This document shows, piece by piece, positions 20,140-28,848 of a DNA stretch of 64,000 nt. The notes under the pieces were generated by a model. It saw nothing but the letters and a program-made list of their open reading frames with translations, had not been told where the DNA came from and did no database searches. A program made the translations under genes and the position numbers. Location of the stretch: contig NZ_BSUM01000001.1 in assembly GCF_030161595.1 (NCBI RefSeq), forward strand, positions 1,240,001 to 1,304,000, given 5' to 3'. Source of the DNA: Litorihabitans aurantiacus. Its GTDB lineage: Bacteria; Actinomycetota; Actinomycetes; Actinomycetales; Beutenbergiaceae. Each line of letters begins with the position of its first letter. The stretch's first letter is position 1.

Positions 20140-20145
20140 AGGGTA
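20140..20145 (-). promoter_or_regulatory. -10 box TACCCT, leaderless start of the DUF2200 gene
   Basis: A TANNNT hexamer ends 6 nt upstream of the ATG and no Shine-Dalgarno is present. This spacing puts the transcription start at the start codon. Confidence 0.5.
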
Positions 20146-20146
20146 G

Positions 20147-21412
20147 TCAGGCGCCGGTGAGCCCGACGCGTCGCGTGAACGGACCGGCGAACACGCCCGC
20201 CGGGTCGCTCGCGTGCACGAGGGCGACGGCGTCGTCCCAGCGCGGGTAGCGGCGCGCGAGGTCGGTGGTGGCCATGACCTTGCCCCAGTGCGGTCGGTGC
20301 TCGAACGGCTCGAGCGCGGCCTCGAGCTCGGCGACGACGTCCGTCACCGCGGTGACGTCCTGTCGCCAGGTCGTGTGGATCCCGACGGTTGCGCGGCGGT
20401 GGGCGGAGGAGAGCCAGTGCTCGTCCGCCGCCATCGAGCGCAGCTCCGAGACGAGCACCAGGTCGCGGTGGCGCCCCAGCACCTGCGCGGCGGCGGCGAC
20501 GGCCTCCCCGGCGACCGCCTGCGGCACGAGGTGCTCGCTCTGCAGCTCGGCGCCGGCCGAGGGCCGGTTCTCGATCCGGAAGTGCGGCAGCCTCGCCCAC
20601 CACGGGCCGGTCTCGCCACCCTGCACCGTGCAGGAGGAGGCGTCCTCACCGGCGATGGGGTGGCGGGGGCCGTCCGCGAGGCGGCCGCCGAGACCGGAGA
20701 GGTCGGCCATCGGGGCGGCGTCGGTGCGGTGCTTGCGCCAGATCGAGGCGGATCCGTCCCAGCGCGTGAAGACGCTGACGCTGCTCGCGCTCGCGTGCAC
20801 CGCGCCGAGGTTCGCCACGATCGCGGCCAGGTCGACGTCGTCGATCACGGTCTGCGCGACGTCGTAGGTCGGCTCGACCGCGAGGGTGACCGTGAGCACC
20901 GGCCCGAGCGCGCCGAGGGCGACGACGGAGCCGTGGAAGGCGGCGTCGCCGCGCGCGACGCGCCGCACCTCGCCGTCGACGCCCATGATCTCGAGTGCGA
21001 CGACGGCGCCCGCCAGCGTGGTGGCGCCGTCGCCCGAGCCGTGGGTCGCCGTCGAGACGGCGCCGGCGACGCTGATGTGCGGCAGGGACGCCATCGCCGC
21101 GAGCGCGAAGCCGCGCTCGTGCAGCCACGGGCCGAGGGTGCCGTAGGTGAGCGACCCGGGCACGGTGACGGTGCGGGCGTCGGCGTCGAGCACGGGCTCC
21201 TCCCCGAGCCCGTCGAGGGCCACGAGGACGCCGGGGGAGTCCACGAGGTCGGTGAAGGAGTGGCGGGACCCGAGCGTGCGCACCGGCGTCCCCGAGGTCA
21301 CGATCGAGGCGAGCTGCTCGCGCGAGGCGGGGACGAGCAGGGCCCCGGAGGCGTAGGTCCGGTGACCGGCCCAGACGGTGGGCACGGGGCGGGTGGCGAC
21401 GTCGGGGAGCAT
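20147..21412 (-). CDS. FAD-linked alditol/sugar-alcohol oxidase-like protein
   Basis: A 421-aa flavoprotein oxidase resembling alditol oxidase (AldO) of Streptomyces in length and layout. The PP-loop FAD domain includes VRTLGSRHSFTDL (with the His that in this VAO-type group carries covalent FAD) and SLPHISVAGAVSTATHGSG. The C-terminal ALO domain ends with RPHWGKVMATT, which carries the conserved HWGK. Such enzymes oxidise xylitol, sorbitol or similar polyols to aldehydes, making hydrogen peroxide. No signal peptide is visible. The -10 like CAGGCT 6 nt before the ATG may make it leaderless. Confidence 0.85.
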   Translation of the reverse strand: MLPDVATRPVPTVWAGHRTYASGALLVPASREQLASIVTSGTPVRTLGSRHSFTDLVDSPGVLVALDGLGEEPVLDADARTVTVPGSLTYGTLGPWLHERGFALAAMASLPHISVAGAVSTATHGSGDGATTLAGAVVALEIMGVDGEVRRVARGDAAFHGSVVALGALGPVLTVTLAVEPTYDVAQTVIDDVDLAAIVANLGAVHASASSVSVFTRWDGSASIWRKHRTDAAPMADLSGLGGRLADGPRHPIAGEDASSCTVQGGETGPWWARLPHFRIENRPSAGAELQSEHLVPQAVAGEAVAAAAQVLGRHRDLVLVSELRSMAADEHWLSSAHRRATVGIHTTWRQDVTAVTDVVAELEAALEPFEHRPHWGKVMATTDLARRYPRWDDAVALVHASDPAGVFAGPFTRRVGLTGA

Positions 21413-21522
21413 GCTCCCAGCCTGCCATCTCCGGGCGCTGCTGGATCAGGCGTTTCGCATTGATGATGCACGATCTATCCGCTTGGATTGATGACGGGGT
21501 CGGTTCGCGATGTCGCTCCTCC

Positions 21523-21528
21523 TAGAAT
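21523..21528 (+). promoter_or_regulatory. -10 box TAGAAT, leaderless tdk start
   Basis: TAGAAT ends 6 nt before the GTG of tdk and there is no ribosome-binding site. This supports the GTG at 21535 as both transcription and translation start. Confidence 0.55.
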
Positions 21529-21534
21529 CGCCCG

Positions 21535-22149
21535 GTGGCCAAGCTCTACTTCCGCTACGGCGCGATGAACTCCGGCAAGTCGACCGCGCTGCTGCAGGCC
21601 GCCTACAACTACGAGGAACGCGGGCAGCAGGTGCTGCTGGCCAAGCCCGCGGTCGACACCAAGGCGGCGAACCACATCAGCAGCAGGCTCGGCGTGACGC
21701 GCGAGGTCGACTTCGCGATCGGGCCGGAGGACTCCTCCCGGGCGGCGTTCCGGTCGTGCGCGGGCGACCGTCCGGTGGCGTGCCTGCTCGTCGACGAGGC
21801 CCAGTTCCTCACCCCTGCCCAGGTCAACGACCTCCTGCGCATCGCGGTCCTCGACGGCATCCCGGTGCTCGCCTACGGCATCCGCACCGACTTCCGCACC
21901 GAGGCGTTCCCGGGCTCGCGTCGCCTCCTCGAGATCGCGCACAGCCTCGAGGAGCTCAAGACGATCTGCCGCTGCGGTCGCAAGGCGGTCTTCAACGGGC
22001 GCGTGCTGGACGGCCGGTTCGTGTTCGACGGCGACCAGGTCGCGATCGACGCCGGTCCGCAGGCGCACGACGGCGAGGTCACCTACGAGTCGCTGTGCGC
22101 GCAGTGCTACCTGCGCGAGTCGGGCGGGACGCTCGACGGGAAGGGCTGA
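21535..22149 (+). CDS. tdk: Thymidine kinase (type II)
   Basis: A 204-aa enzyme phosphorylating thymidine to dTMP with ATP in the pyrimidine salvage pathway. It has the P-loop GAMNSGKST near residues 9-17, Walker-B-like LLVDEAQFL, and four zinc cysteines in CRCGRK and LCAQCY. The length is normal for bacterial type II Tdk. It starts with GTG directly after a -10 box, with no Shine-Dalgarno. Confidence 0.95.
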   Translation: MAKLYFRYGAMNSGKSTALLQAAYNYEERGQQVLLAKPAVDTKAANHISSRLGVTREVDFAIGPEDSSRAAFRSCAGDRPVACLLVDEAQFLTPAQVNDLLRIAVLDGIPVLAYGIRTDFRTEAFPGSRRLLEIAHSLEELKTICRCGRKAVFNGRVLDGRFVFDGDQVAIDAGPQAHDGEVTYESLCAQCYLRESGGTLDGKG

Positions 22150-22182
22150 CGCCGCTGCGTCGCCGATGTCGGCGGCGCCCGC

Positions 22183-22188
22183 TAGCGT
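22183..22188 (+). promoter_or_regulatory. -10 box TAGCGT, leaderless start
   Basis: TAGCGT ends 7 nt before the ATG at 22196; no ribosome-binding site is seen. Confidence 0.5.
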
Positions 22189-22195
22189 CGCGCGC

Positions 22196-22753
22196 ATGGG
22201 ACGGATCCTCTTCGACACCGCCACGACGCTGAACGGCTACCTCGCCGACGAGGACGACTCGCTCGCCTGGCTGTTCGCGGTCGAGGGCGGCGAGGTGCCG
22301 GAGGAGACCCTGTACCCGGCCTCCGCGACCGTGCTCGTCGAGGGGTCCAGCACCTACGAGTGGCTGCTGCGCGAGAACGATCTACTCGCCCACCCCGAGA
22401 AGTGGCAGGAGTTCCACGGCGCGAAGCCGACCTTCGTCTTCACCACGCGCGAGCTCCCGGTGCCCGACGGCGCGGACGTCCGGTTCGTCGCCGGCCCGGT
22501 CGCCGGCGCGATCGCCGCGATCCGCGAGGCGGCGGGAGACGGTGACGTCTGGGTGGTCGGTGGCGGCGACCTCGCCGGTCAGTTCCTCGACGCGGACCTC
22601 CTCGACCGGATCTCCATCTCGGTCGCGCCGGTCGCTCTCACGGGCGGGGCGCCGCTGCTTCCCCGGCGCGTCTCCGCGGACCGGCTCCGACTGGTGTCCG
22701 CGGAGGCGGTGGGCCAGTTCGCCCGGCTGGTCTACGAGGTGCGGCGCGGGTGA
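22196..22753 (+). CDS. RibD-C/dihydrofolate-reductase-like protein
   Basis: A 185-aa protein of the RibD C-terminal/DHFR-like fold (TLNGYLADEDDSLAW at the N-terminus, DVWVVGGGDLAGQFLDADLLD in two blocks near the middle, with VGGG for NADPH). These small proteins are presumed NADPH-dependent reductases, but the substrate is usually unknown. The ATG at 22196 is chosen from the adjacent -10 box. A second member of the family is encoded at 50654-51274. Confidence 0.83.
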   Translation: MGRILFDTATTLNGYLADEDDSLAWLFAVEGGEVPEETLYPASATVLVEGSSTYEWLLRENDLLAHPEKWQEFHGAKPTFVFTTRELPVPDGADVRFVAGPVAGAIAAIREAAGDGDVWVVGGGDLAGQFLDADLLDRISISVAPVALTGGAPLLPRRVSADRLRLVSAEAVGQFARLVYEVRRG

Positions 22754-22763
22754 GGGTCCGGGA

Positions 22764-23147
22764 TCAGAGCAGCCCGACGGCGAGCGCCACGGTACCGAGC
22801 AGCGGGATCACGAGCTGCTTCAGCGCGGCGCCGCGCTTGGCGGTCGAGCTGAGCAGCAGCACCAGGCCCGCCAGCACCATCGAGCCGGCGCCGGTGAACG
22901 CGAGCGTCGCGCCGACGGTGACCTGACCCGCCGCGACGAGGGCGGTGCCCGCCCCGGCCGCGATCGCGAGGAACAGGTTGTAGAAGCCCTGGTTGAAGGC
23001 CATCTCGCGGGTCGCCTCCGCGCTCTCGAGCGTGGTGCCGAACGTCGCACGCGTGCGCGGCGAGGTCCAGGTGAGCGACTCGAGCACGAAGATGTAGACG
23101 TGGATCAGGGCCGCGAGGCCGATGAGCACGAGTCCGACGGCGATCAT
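22764..23147 (-). CDS. DUF1304 membrane protein
   Basis: A 127-aa protein with four predicted hydrophobic helices and the family-typical IHVYIFVLESLTW and NQGFYNLFLA segments of DUF1304. The function is unknown. The ATG at 23147 gives the usual family length; an upstream in-frame extension is rich in Arg/Pro and not membrane-like. It is convergent with the RibD-like gene and divergent from the PH-domain gene. Confidence 0.82.
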   Translation of the reverse strand: MIAVGLVLIGLAALIHVYIFVLESLTWTSPRTRATFGTTLESAEATREMAFNQGFYNLFLAIAAGAGTALVAAGQVTVGATLAFTGAGSMVLAGLVLLLSSTAKRGAALKQLVIPLLGTVALAVGLL

Positions 23148-23228
23148 CGCGGCGTCCGTTCTGACGGGAGGGTGGGGCCCGCCCAGGGTAGGACGATGCC
23201 GGGAGCCTCGCTCGCCGTCGGGACTGGA

Positions 23229-23234
23229 TAGGGT
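23229..23234 (+). promoter_or_regulatory. -10 box TAGGGT, leaderless start
   Basis: TAGGGT ends 7 nt before ATG 23242. An in-frame GTG at 23233 overlaps the box and is therefore less likely to be the start. Confidence 0.5.
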
Positions 23235-23241
23235 GCCGCGC

Positions 23242-23763
23242 ATGGGCTACCCGAAGGACACGCTCGCGGCCGACGAGCAGCTCGTCCTGCACAAGCACCC
23301 GCACTGGAAGACGCTGGTGCTGCCGTTCCTGGCGCTGGTCGTGCTGACCACCGCCGCGATCCTCGCCTGGCGGTGGAGCACGACGGCGGACGTGTCGGAC
23401 TCGGCGGCCACCGCCGTCGGCATTGCGGTCGGGTCGCTGTGGCTGGTCGGTGTGCTCGTCCTGTTCGCGTGGCCGATGCTGCGCTGGTCGACGACGCACT
23501 TCGTGATCACCGACCGGCGGGTCATGTTCCGCACCGGGATCCTGACGCGAACGGGGATCGACATCCCGATGGCCCGGATCAACACGGTGCAGTTCCGCCA
23601 CCACCTGATCGACCGGATCCTGCGGACCGGCACGCTGATCATCGAGTCGGCCTCGGACGACCCGCTCGAGTTCAGCCACATCCCGCACGTCGAGCGCGTG
23701 CACTCGATGCTCTACAACGAGGTGTTCGACACCCTGGGCGACGACGAGGCCGGGCGGCGCTAG
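23242..23763 (+). CDS. PH-domain (bPH2-type) membrane protein
   Basis: A 173-aa protein with two N-terminal transmembrane helices (about 25-45 and 58-75), followed by a bacterial pleckstrin-homology domain: STTHFVITDRRVMFRTGIL, IPMARINTVQF and GTLIIESASDDPLEFSHIP. These are common in actinobacteria, but the role is unknown. It is a single gene with a likely leaderless mRNA. A cluster of short repeats starts just after its stop. Confidence 0.85.
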   Translation: MGYPKDTLAADEQLVLHKHPHWKTLVLPFLALVVLTTAAILAWRWSTTADVSDSAATAVGIAVGSLWLVGVLVLFAWPMLRWSTTHFVITDRRVMFRTGILTRTGIDIPMARINTVQFRHHLIDRILRTGTLIIESASDDPLEFSHIPHVERVHSMLYNEVFDTLGDDEAGRR

Positions 23764-23784
23764 TCCGACGGCGATCCTCTCGCG

Positions 23785-23811
23785 GAGGGTCGGCAAACCT
23801 CTCGGGGAGGG
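23785..23811. repeat. 27-bp direct repeat, copy 1
   Basis: A 27-bp sequence with core GGCAAACCTCTCGGGG, identical to 24213-24239. It lies in an intergenic space downstream of the PH-domain gene. A related shorter motif follows near 23820. It belongs to a wider family of short intergenic repeats in this window. Confidence 0.8.
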
Positions 23812-23951
23812 GCGACGAGGCTCTCGCGGTCAGAGGGTGGCGGTGGCCGACGTCAGGGCCGGCGCCTGCGCCGGTTCTCGTACCCGGATCGGTCGCAGCG
23901 ATGCGGTGTGATGGTCCCGTCGCGCGACCGACTCGATTCCGCGCCGGGCCG

Positions 23952-24152
23952 TCACGAGCGGTCGCTCACCGGCGCCCGTCGTCCACGTCGCTCTGACCGC
24001 GCGCGAAGGATGATGACGACCAGCGCCGCGACGGCCAGGATGGCGATTCCGCTGGGCCACCACTCGACCCGGGATCCCGTGAACCGGGCGACGCAGGCGC
24101 AGCCGATGGCCCACAGTGCGATGACCGCGGCGAGATCGCGTGCAGTCTGCAT
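23952..24152 (-). CDS. Small two-helix membrane protein (hypothetical)
   Basis: Possible 66-aa protein starting at ATG 24152 (MQTARDLAAVIALWAIGCA). It has two hydrophobic stretches (about 6-23 and 31-48) and a basic C-terminal tail (RARSERRGRRAP), an inside-positive topology. A longer start at 24224 would give 90 aa. It resembles no family I recognise. It lies between two identical 27-bp repeats, so it could be a cargo-like insert or simply a lineage-specific small gene. Confidence 0.5.
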   Translation of the reverse strand: MQTARDLAAVIALWAIGCACVARFTGSRVEWWPSGIAILAVAALVVIILRARSERRGRRAPVSDRS

Positions 24153-24212
24153 GCGGACACCATAGGGGTGACGCGTCCAGAACCACCGGGGTGCGGAGCG
24201 AGGAGTTGCTTC

Positions 24213-24239
24213 GAGGGTCGGCAAACCTCTCGGGGAGGG
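24213..24239. repeat. 27-bp direct repeat, copy 2
   Basis: Identical to 23785-23811. A partial third copy follows immediately (core CAGCAAACCTCTCGCG, about 24240-24257). The hemA stop codon lies in that third unit. Confidence 0.8.
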
Positions 24240-25531
24240 TCAGCAAACCTCTCGCGACGAGGGGGTGGCGGTCGTCGGAGCGGGGGCTGGTCGGAGGACG
24301 CGGCCACCTCGACGCCGAGGACCACCTCGAGCGCCTGTTCGAACTCCGTGACGCGACCGTCGGCCGCCGCCTGGCGTGCGCGCACCGAGGGGGTGTGCTG
24401 CAGGACCCCGGCGAGGTGGCGCAGCGCCTCCTCGATCCGGTCGGCCTCCTGCTCGGACGTCGCCCGGCGGCGGGCCCGGGCGATCTCCGCGTCGAGCACC
24501 CCGCCGACGTGCGAGCGCAACGCGACCACGGCGTTCGAGGCGTCCTGCTGGGCGGTGAACTCCGACACGGCGTCGGCCACGAGGCCGGACGAGATGGCGT
24601 CGGAGGTGAGGCCGGGCAGGCGGGCGTGCTTGGCGATCGTCGCGAGGTCGAGGAGGTCGACGCCGACCAGCGCGCCGACGGCGGGGTCGACGTTGCGCGG
24701 CAGCCCGAGGTCGATCACGAGCAGGCGGCCGTGGGCCCGTGCGGCGACGTCGTGCTCGCCGATCGCGACGCGACCCGTGCAGGTCAGGACGACGTCGGCG
24801 TGCGCGATCCCGTCGGCGAGCGTGTCCGCGGCCGCGAGCGCCCGGACGCCGTGCCGGGCGGCGAACGCCTCGGCCCGGCCCGAGGCCGAGTAGACGGCGA
24901 CGTCGTGCACCCCGCGGCCGGCGAGCGCCGCCACCGCGGTACGGGCGTGCGCGCCCGTACCGACGAGCAGCACCCGCGCCGTCCGCAGGTCGGTGAGGTG
25001 ACCGGCCGCGAGCTCGAGCGCCAGCTGCGTCACCGAGGCGTCGTTCGTGCCGGGGGAGCGGCGTCGCACGTCGCGCGAGACGTGCATCGCGCGCTGGAAG
25101 GCCTGGTCCAGGGCGGTGGTGGTGAAGCCCGCCACGCGCGCCGCGTCGTAGTCGCGTCGCACCTGGCCGGCGATCTCCGGCTCGCCGACCACGAGCGAGT
25201 CGAGACCGCACGCGACGGAGAAGAGGTGGTTCACGGCGTCGGACTCCGAACGCACGGCCACCGAGTCGAGCAGCCGGGCCGGGTCCTCGCCGGTGCGCGA
25301 GGCGAGCGCCGTGACGAGGCGGGCGGTCACGTCGTCGCCCGACGCGGGCTCGACGTCGAGGTAGGCCTCGAGCCGGTTGCACGTGGACAGGACGACGGCG
25401 CCGGCGACCTCACCGCGCTCCATCGCCCCGGCGATCAGATCGGGGGTCCGCAGGCTCGCGAACGCCGCCGTCATCCGCTCCAGCACGTCGAAGCCCGCCG
25501 TGGCGTGGGTCAGCGACAGGGACAGGAGCAT
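24240..25531 (-). CDS. hemA: Glutamyl-tRNA reductase, C-terminal frameshift
   Basis: First enzyme of C5 heme synthesis, reducing glutamyl-tRNA to glutamate-1-semialdehyde. Visible are the nucleophile Cys in VLSTCNRLEAY near residue 49, SVACGLDSLVVGEPEI, the NADPH-binding VLLVGTGAHARTAV and the C-terminal dimerisation helices. As sequenced, the frame runs through the repeats to 23966. Adding one G to a G5 run (24282-24286, or 24261-24265) makes it stop at 24240 with about 430 aa, normal for HemA. TAGCAT at 25538-25543 gives a leaderless start. It is divergent from the hemE operon. Confidence 0.92.
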
Positions 25532-25537
25532 GCGGCC

Positions 25538-25543
25538 ATGCTA
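25538..25543 (-). promoter_or_regulatory. -10 box TAGCAT, leaderless hemA start
   Basis: TAGCAT on the minus strand ends 6 nt before the hemA ATG. A leaderless mRNA would leave no room for 5'-UTR control. Confidence 0.5.
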
Positions 25544-25673
25544 GGTCGCTCCGGCGCACCCTCCCAGTAAGGCCAACCTCAGTAAAGCCGCAGGTCAGAG
25601 GTAGATGACGGCCTGTCACGACAGTTCGTCACGACATGTTCGCGCTCGTCCGCAACGGTGCGAGACTGACGAG

Positions 25674-26801
25674 GTGACCCTCCCTCCCAGCCACCCGATC
25701 CTCGACGGACGGACGACCGACGCGCCGCTCGTGCGCGCCTATCGCGGCCAGCTGCCGCAGCGCACGCCGGTGTGGTTCATGCGCCAGGCGGGTCGCTCGC
25801 TGCCGGAGTACCGGGAGCTGCGCGCCGGCGGCGACATGCTGGCCGCGTGCCTCGACCCGGCGATGGTGACCGAGATCACCCTGCAGCCGGTCCGCCGGCA
25901 CGGCGTGGACGCCGCGATCCTCTTCAGCGACATCGTCATCCCCGTGCTGCTCGCCGGCGTGGACGTCAGCATCGTGCCCGGCCGCGGTCCCGTGTTCGCG
26001 ACGCCGGTGCGCACCGCCGCCGACGTCGCCGCGCTGCCCACGCTCGAGGACGATGCGCTCGAGCCCATCCGCCAGGCGGTCGCCCTGCTCGTCGCCGAGC
26101 TCGGCGCCACCCCGCTGATCGCGTTCGCCGGCGCCCCCTTCACGCTGGCGTCCTACATGGTCGAGGGCGGTCCGTCCAAGGACCAGATGCGTGCCCGGAC
26201 CCTGATGATGTCCGACCCGCAGGCGTGGTCGGCGCTGCTGGACTGGTGCGCCGGCGTCTCCGGCGCGTTCCTGCGCGCACAGGTGGCCGCCGGCGCGAGC
26301 GCGGCCCAGGTGTTCGACTCGTGGGTCGGGTCGCTGAGCCGCGAGACCTGGCGCACGTCGGTCGCGCGCCACACGGCGCGCACGTTCGCGGCGCTCGACG
26401 GTCTCGAGGGTCTGTCGGTCCCGCGGGTCCACTTCGGTCTGGGGTCGGCGAGCATCCTCGACCTCGCCCCCGGTCTCGGTGCCGACGCGGTGGGCGTCGA
26501 CTGGCGCACCCCGCTGGACGAGGCCGCCCGGATCGTCCCGGGCTGGCCGCTTCAGGGCAACATCGACCCGGCCGTGCTCGGCGCCCCGTGGGAGGTCGTC
26601 GAGGCCCACGTCCTCGACGTGCTGCGCCGCGGCCGCTTCGCGCCCGCGCACGTGCTCAACCTCGGCCACGGGGTCCCGCCCGAGACCGACCCGACCGTCC
26701 TGACGCGCATCGTCGAGCTCGTGCACGCCCAGGGTGCGCCGATCGCCGCCGCCCCGGTGCACGCCGGCGCTCAGGTACGCGAGGAGGCGCCGACGGCATG
26801 A
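25674..26801 (+). CDS. hemE: Uroporphyrinogen decarboxylase
   Basis: A 375-aa enzyme converting uroporphyrinogen III to coproporphyrinogen III. It has the N-terminal signature PVWFMRQAGRSLPEYRELR, AAILFSDIVIPVLLAGVDV, GFAG-like FAGAPFTLASYMVEGG and the C-terminal VLNLGHGVPPETDP. GTG 25674 is chosen for correct N-terminal length; upstream open frame is non-coding. It is the first gene of the heme operon. Its stop overlaps the hemY ATG by four bases. Confidence 0.95.
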   Translation: MTLPPSHPILDGRTTDAPLVRAYRGQLPQRTPVWFMRQAGRSLPEYRELRAGGDMLAACLDPAMVTEITLQPVRRHGVDAAILFSDIVIPVLLAGVDVSIVPGRGPVFATPVRTAADVAALPTLEDDALEPIRQAVALLVAELGATPLIAFAGAPFTLASYMVEGGPSKDQMRARTLMMSDPQAWSALLDWCAGVSGAFLRAQVAAGASAAQVFDSWVGSLSRETWRTSVARHTARTFAALDGLEGLSVPRVHFGLGSASILDLAPGLGADAVGVDWRTPLDEAARIVPGWPLQGNIDPAVLGAPWEVVEAHVLDVLRRGRFAPAHVLNLGHGVPPETDPTVLTRIVELVHAQGAPIAAAPVHAGAQVREEAPTA

Positions 26802-28198
26802 GGCACGTCGTCGTGGTGGGCGGGGGAGTGGCCGGTCTCGTGACCGCCCACGACCTCGCGCGCGCCGGCGTGCCCGTCACCGTCCTCGAGACCGCGGACC
26901 GCCTCGGCGGGCAGGTCGAGGCGATCGCGCTCGCGGGCCGGCGGCTCGACGTCGGCGCCGAGTCCTTCGCCACCCGCGGCGGTGTGGTCGACGCGCTGCT
27001 GCGCGACCTCGGCCTGGCCGACGACGTCGTGGCACCCGCGGCCGCACCCGCCTGGGTGCACGACGCCGCGTCGGGCCGGTCCTGGCCGCTCCCCGCGGCG
27101 GGCGTCCTGGGCATCCCGGTCCGCGCGCGCGACGCTGCCCGCGCCCTGGGGCCGTGGGGTGTTCTGCGGGCGGGCGCCGACCGGTTCCTCCCGCCCGTGC
27201 GACCGGCGGCCGACGCCACCGTGGGCGACGTCGTCGCCGCGCGCATGGGTGCGCGGGTGCGCGACCGGCTCGTCGACCCCGTGGTGCGCGGCGTCTACTC
27301 GACGCCGGCCTCCTCGCTCGCACTCGCGACGGCGTCTCCCGCCCTCGCGCGCGAGCTCACCACCGCGCGCACCCTCGCCGGTGCCGCGGCCCGCGTGCGT
27401 GCCGCCTCGCCGTCGGGCTCGCAGGTCGCGGGCGTGCGCGGCGGGATGGCGACGCTGGTGGAGTACCTCCACGACGCGATCCTGGCGGCCGGGGGCACCG
27501 TACGGACCGGCGTTCGCGTCACCGGGATCAGGGCCGACGGCGTGGACGTCCTCGTCAGTGCTGGCAGCCGTGGCGGCGACGGCGACGGCGCGGGTGCGGC
27601 CGAGCACCTCACGACCGAGCGCCTCACGACCGAGCACCTCGCCGCCGACCACGTGGTCGTCGCCGCGACCGGACCCGCCTCGCGCCCGACCCTGACGCGG
27701 CGCATCACCGTCGTGGCTGCCGCCGTTCGCGGATCCGGCCTCGACGCCACGCCGCGCGGGACCGGCGTCCTCGTCGCGTCGGGGGGCGGCGGCACCGGCG
27801 GTGGCGGCGCGACGCGCGCGCGGGCGCTCACGCACTCCAGCGCCAAGTGGTCGTGGCTCGCGGCCCGCGACGATGTCCACCTCGTACGGCTGTCCTACGA
27901 CGCGCCCGACGCGGACGCCGACGCGATCGCTTCCGCCACGCCGACGCGGGACCAGGTCGAGCGCGACGTCCGCGCCCTGACCGGGGTGGGCGACGCCGTC
28001 GTGCTCGAGACGCTGACCCGCACGTGGACGCGTGTGATCGCCGTCGACCCGCTCACGCCCACCTCTCCCACCACGGTCCCGACCACCCTCGTGGGCGAGG
28101 CCTCGGGACGCACCGGCCTCGCCGCGATCGTGGCGCACGCGCGTGCGAGCGCCGCAGCACTCGTCGACCGACCCCTCACCGAAGGAGCACCAGCATGA
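26798..28198 (+). CDS. hemY: Coproporphyrinogen III oxidase (HemY/CgoX)
   Basis: A 466-aa FAD enzyme. The dinucleotide motif is VVVVGGGVAGLVTAHDLARAG at residues 4-23, followed by the typical ETADRLGGQ. Because hemQ lies next to it, it should act on coproporphyrinogen III, giving coproporphyrin III, as in the actinobacterial and firmicute pathway; older names call it protoporphyrinogen oxidase. A Gly-rich, Thr-rich insert (near 260-290) looks like low-complexity drift. It is coupled to hemE and hemQ by ATGA overlaps. Confidence 0.92.
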   Translation: MRHVVVVGGGVAGLVTAHDLARAGVPVTVLETADRLGGQVEAIALAGRRLDVGAESFATRGGVVDALLRDLGLADDVVAPAAAPAWVHDAASGRSWPLPAAGVLGIPVRARDAARALGPWGVLRAGADRFLPPVRPAADATVGDVVAARMGARVRDRLVDPVVRGVYSTPASSLALATASPALARELTTARTLAGAAARVRAASPSGSQVAGVRGGMATLVEYLHDAILAAGGTVRTGVRVTGIRADGVDVLVSAGSRGGDGDGAGAAEHLTTERLTTEHLAADHVVVAATGPASRPTLTRRITVVAAAVRGSGLDATPRGTGVLVASGGGGTGGGGATRARALTHSSAKWSWLAARDDVHLVRLSYDAPDADADAIASATPTRDQVERDVRALTGVGDAVVLETLTRTWTRVIAVDPLTPTSPTTVPTTLVGEASGRTGLAAIVAHARASAAALVDRPLTEGAPA

Positions 28199-28848
28199 CC
28201 ACCGAACGCCTCGGATACGCGCTCTGGGCGGTGTTCCGCCGCGACGGCGCGCACCCCGTGGCCGACGAGCTCGCGGGCGCCGCCCAGGAGATCGGCGCGC
28301 TCGGCGTCGAGCTGCGCGGCATCTACGACGTCTCGGGTCTGCGCGCGGACGCCGACCTCATGGTCTGGCTGACCGGTGAGGAGCCGGCCGCGATCCAGCG
28401 TGCGTTCCGCGTGCTGCGCCGCCTCGAGCCGTTCGCGTCGATGCCCGGCACCTGGAACGCGCTCGGCGTGCACCGCGAGGCCGAGTTCACCGCGAACCAC
28501 TCGCCGGCGTACATGAAGGGCCTCCCGCCCAAGCCGTGGCTCACGGTCTACCCCTTCGTGCGCAGCTACGAGTGGTACGTGCTGCCGGAGGAGGAGCGCC
28601 GCGCGATGCTCGGCCAGCACGGCCGCTCCGGGGGCGCCTACCCCCAGGTGCAGACCAACACCGTCGCCAGCTTCGCGCTCGGCGACTACGAGTGGCTCCT
28701 CGCGCTCGAGGCGGACGAGCTGGTCGACCTCGTCGACCTGATGCGCCACCTGCGCGCCACCGACGCACGGCTGCACGTGCGCGAGGAGATCCCCTTCTTC
28801 ACCGGACGCCTCGTGGGCGTCGACGAGATCGCGGAGGTCGTCGCATGA
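28195..28848 (+). CDS. hemQ: Coproheme decarboxylase (chlorite-dismutase-like)
   Basis: A 217-aa HemQ/ChdC enzyme making heme b from coproheme with peroxide. Landmarks are LGYALWAVFRRDG at the N-terminus, YMKGLPPKPWLTVYPFVRSYEWY (in two parts, with the reactive Tyr of the family in the PFVRSYEWY region), and the C-terminal EEIPFFTGR. Its presence shows the coproporphyrin-dependent route. Both ends are in ATGA overlaps. Confidence 0.93.
   Translation: MTTERLGYALWAVFRRDGAHPVADELAGAAQEIGALGVELRGIYDVSGLRADADLMVWLTGEEPAAIQRAFRVLRRLEPFASMPGTWNALGVHREAEFTANHSPAYMKGLPPKPWLTVYPFVRSYEWYVLPEEERRAMLGQHGRSGGAYPQVQTNTVASFALGDYEWLLALEADELVDLVDLMRHLRATDARLHVREEIPFFTGRLVGVDEIAEVVA

Noticed and set aside
25566-25582. 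AAGGCCAACCT between hemA and hemE as a DtxR iron box
   Set aside because: The half-sites are spaced one base short of the iron-box consensus, and the second half does not match; it is too weak to claim.
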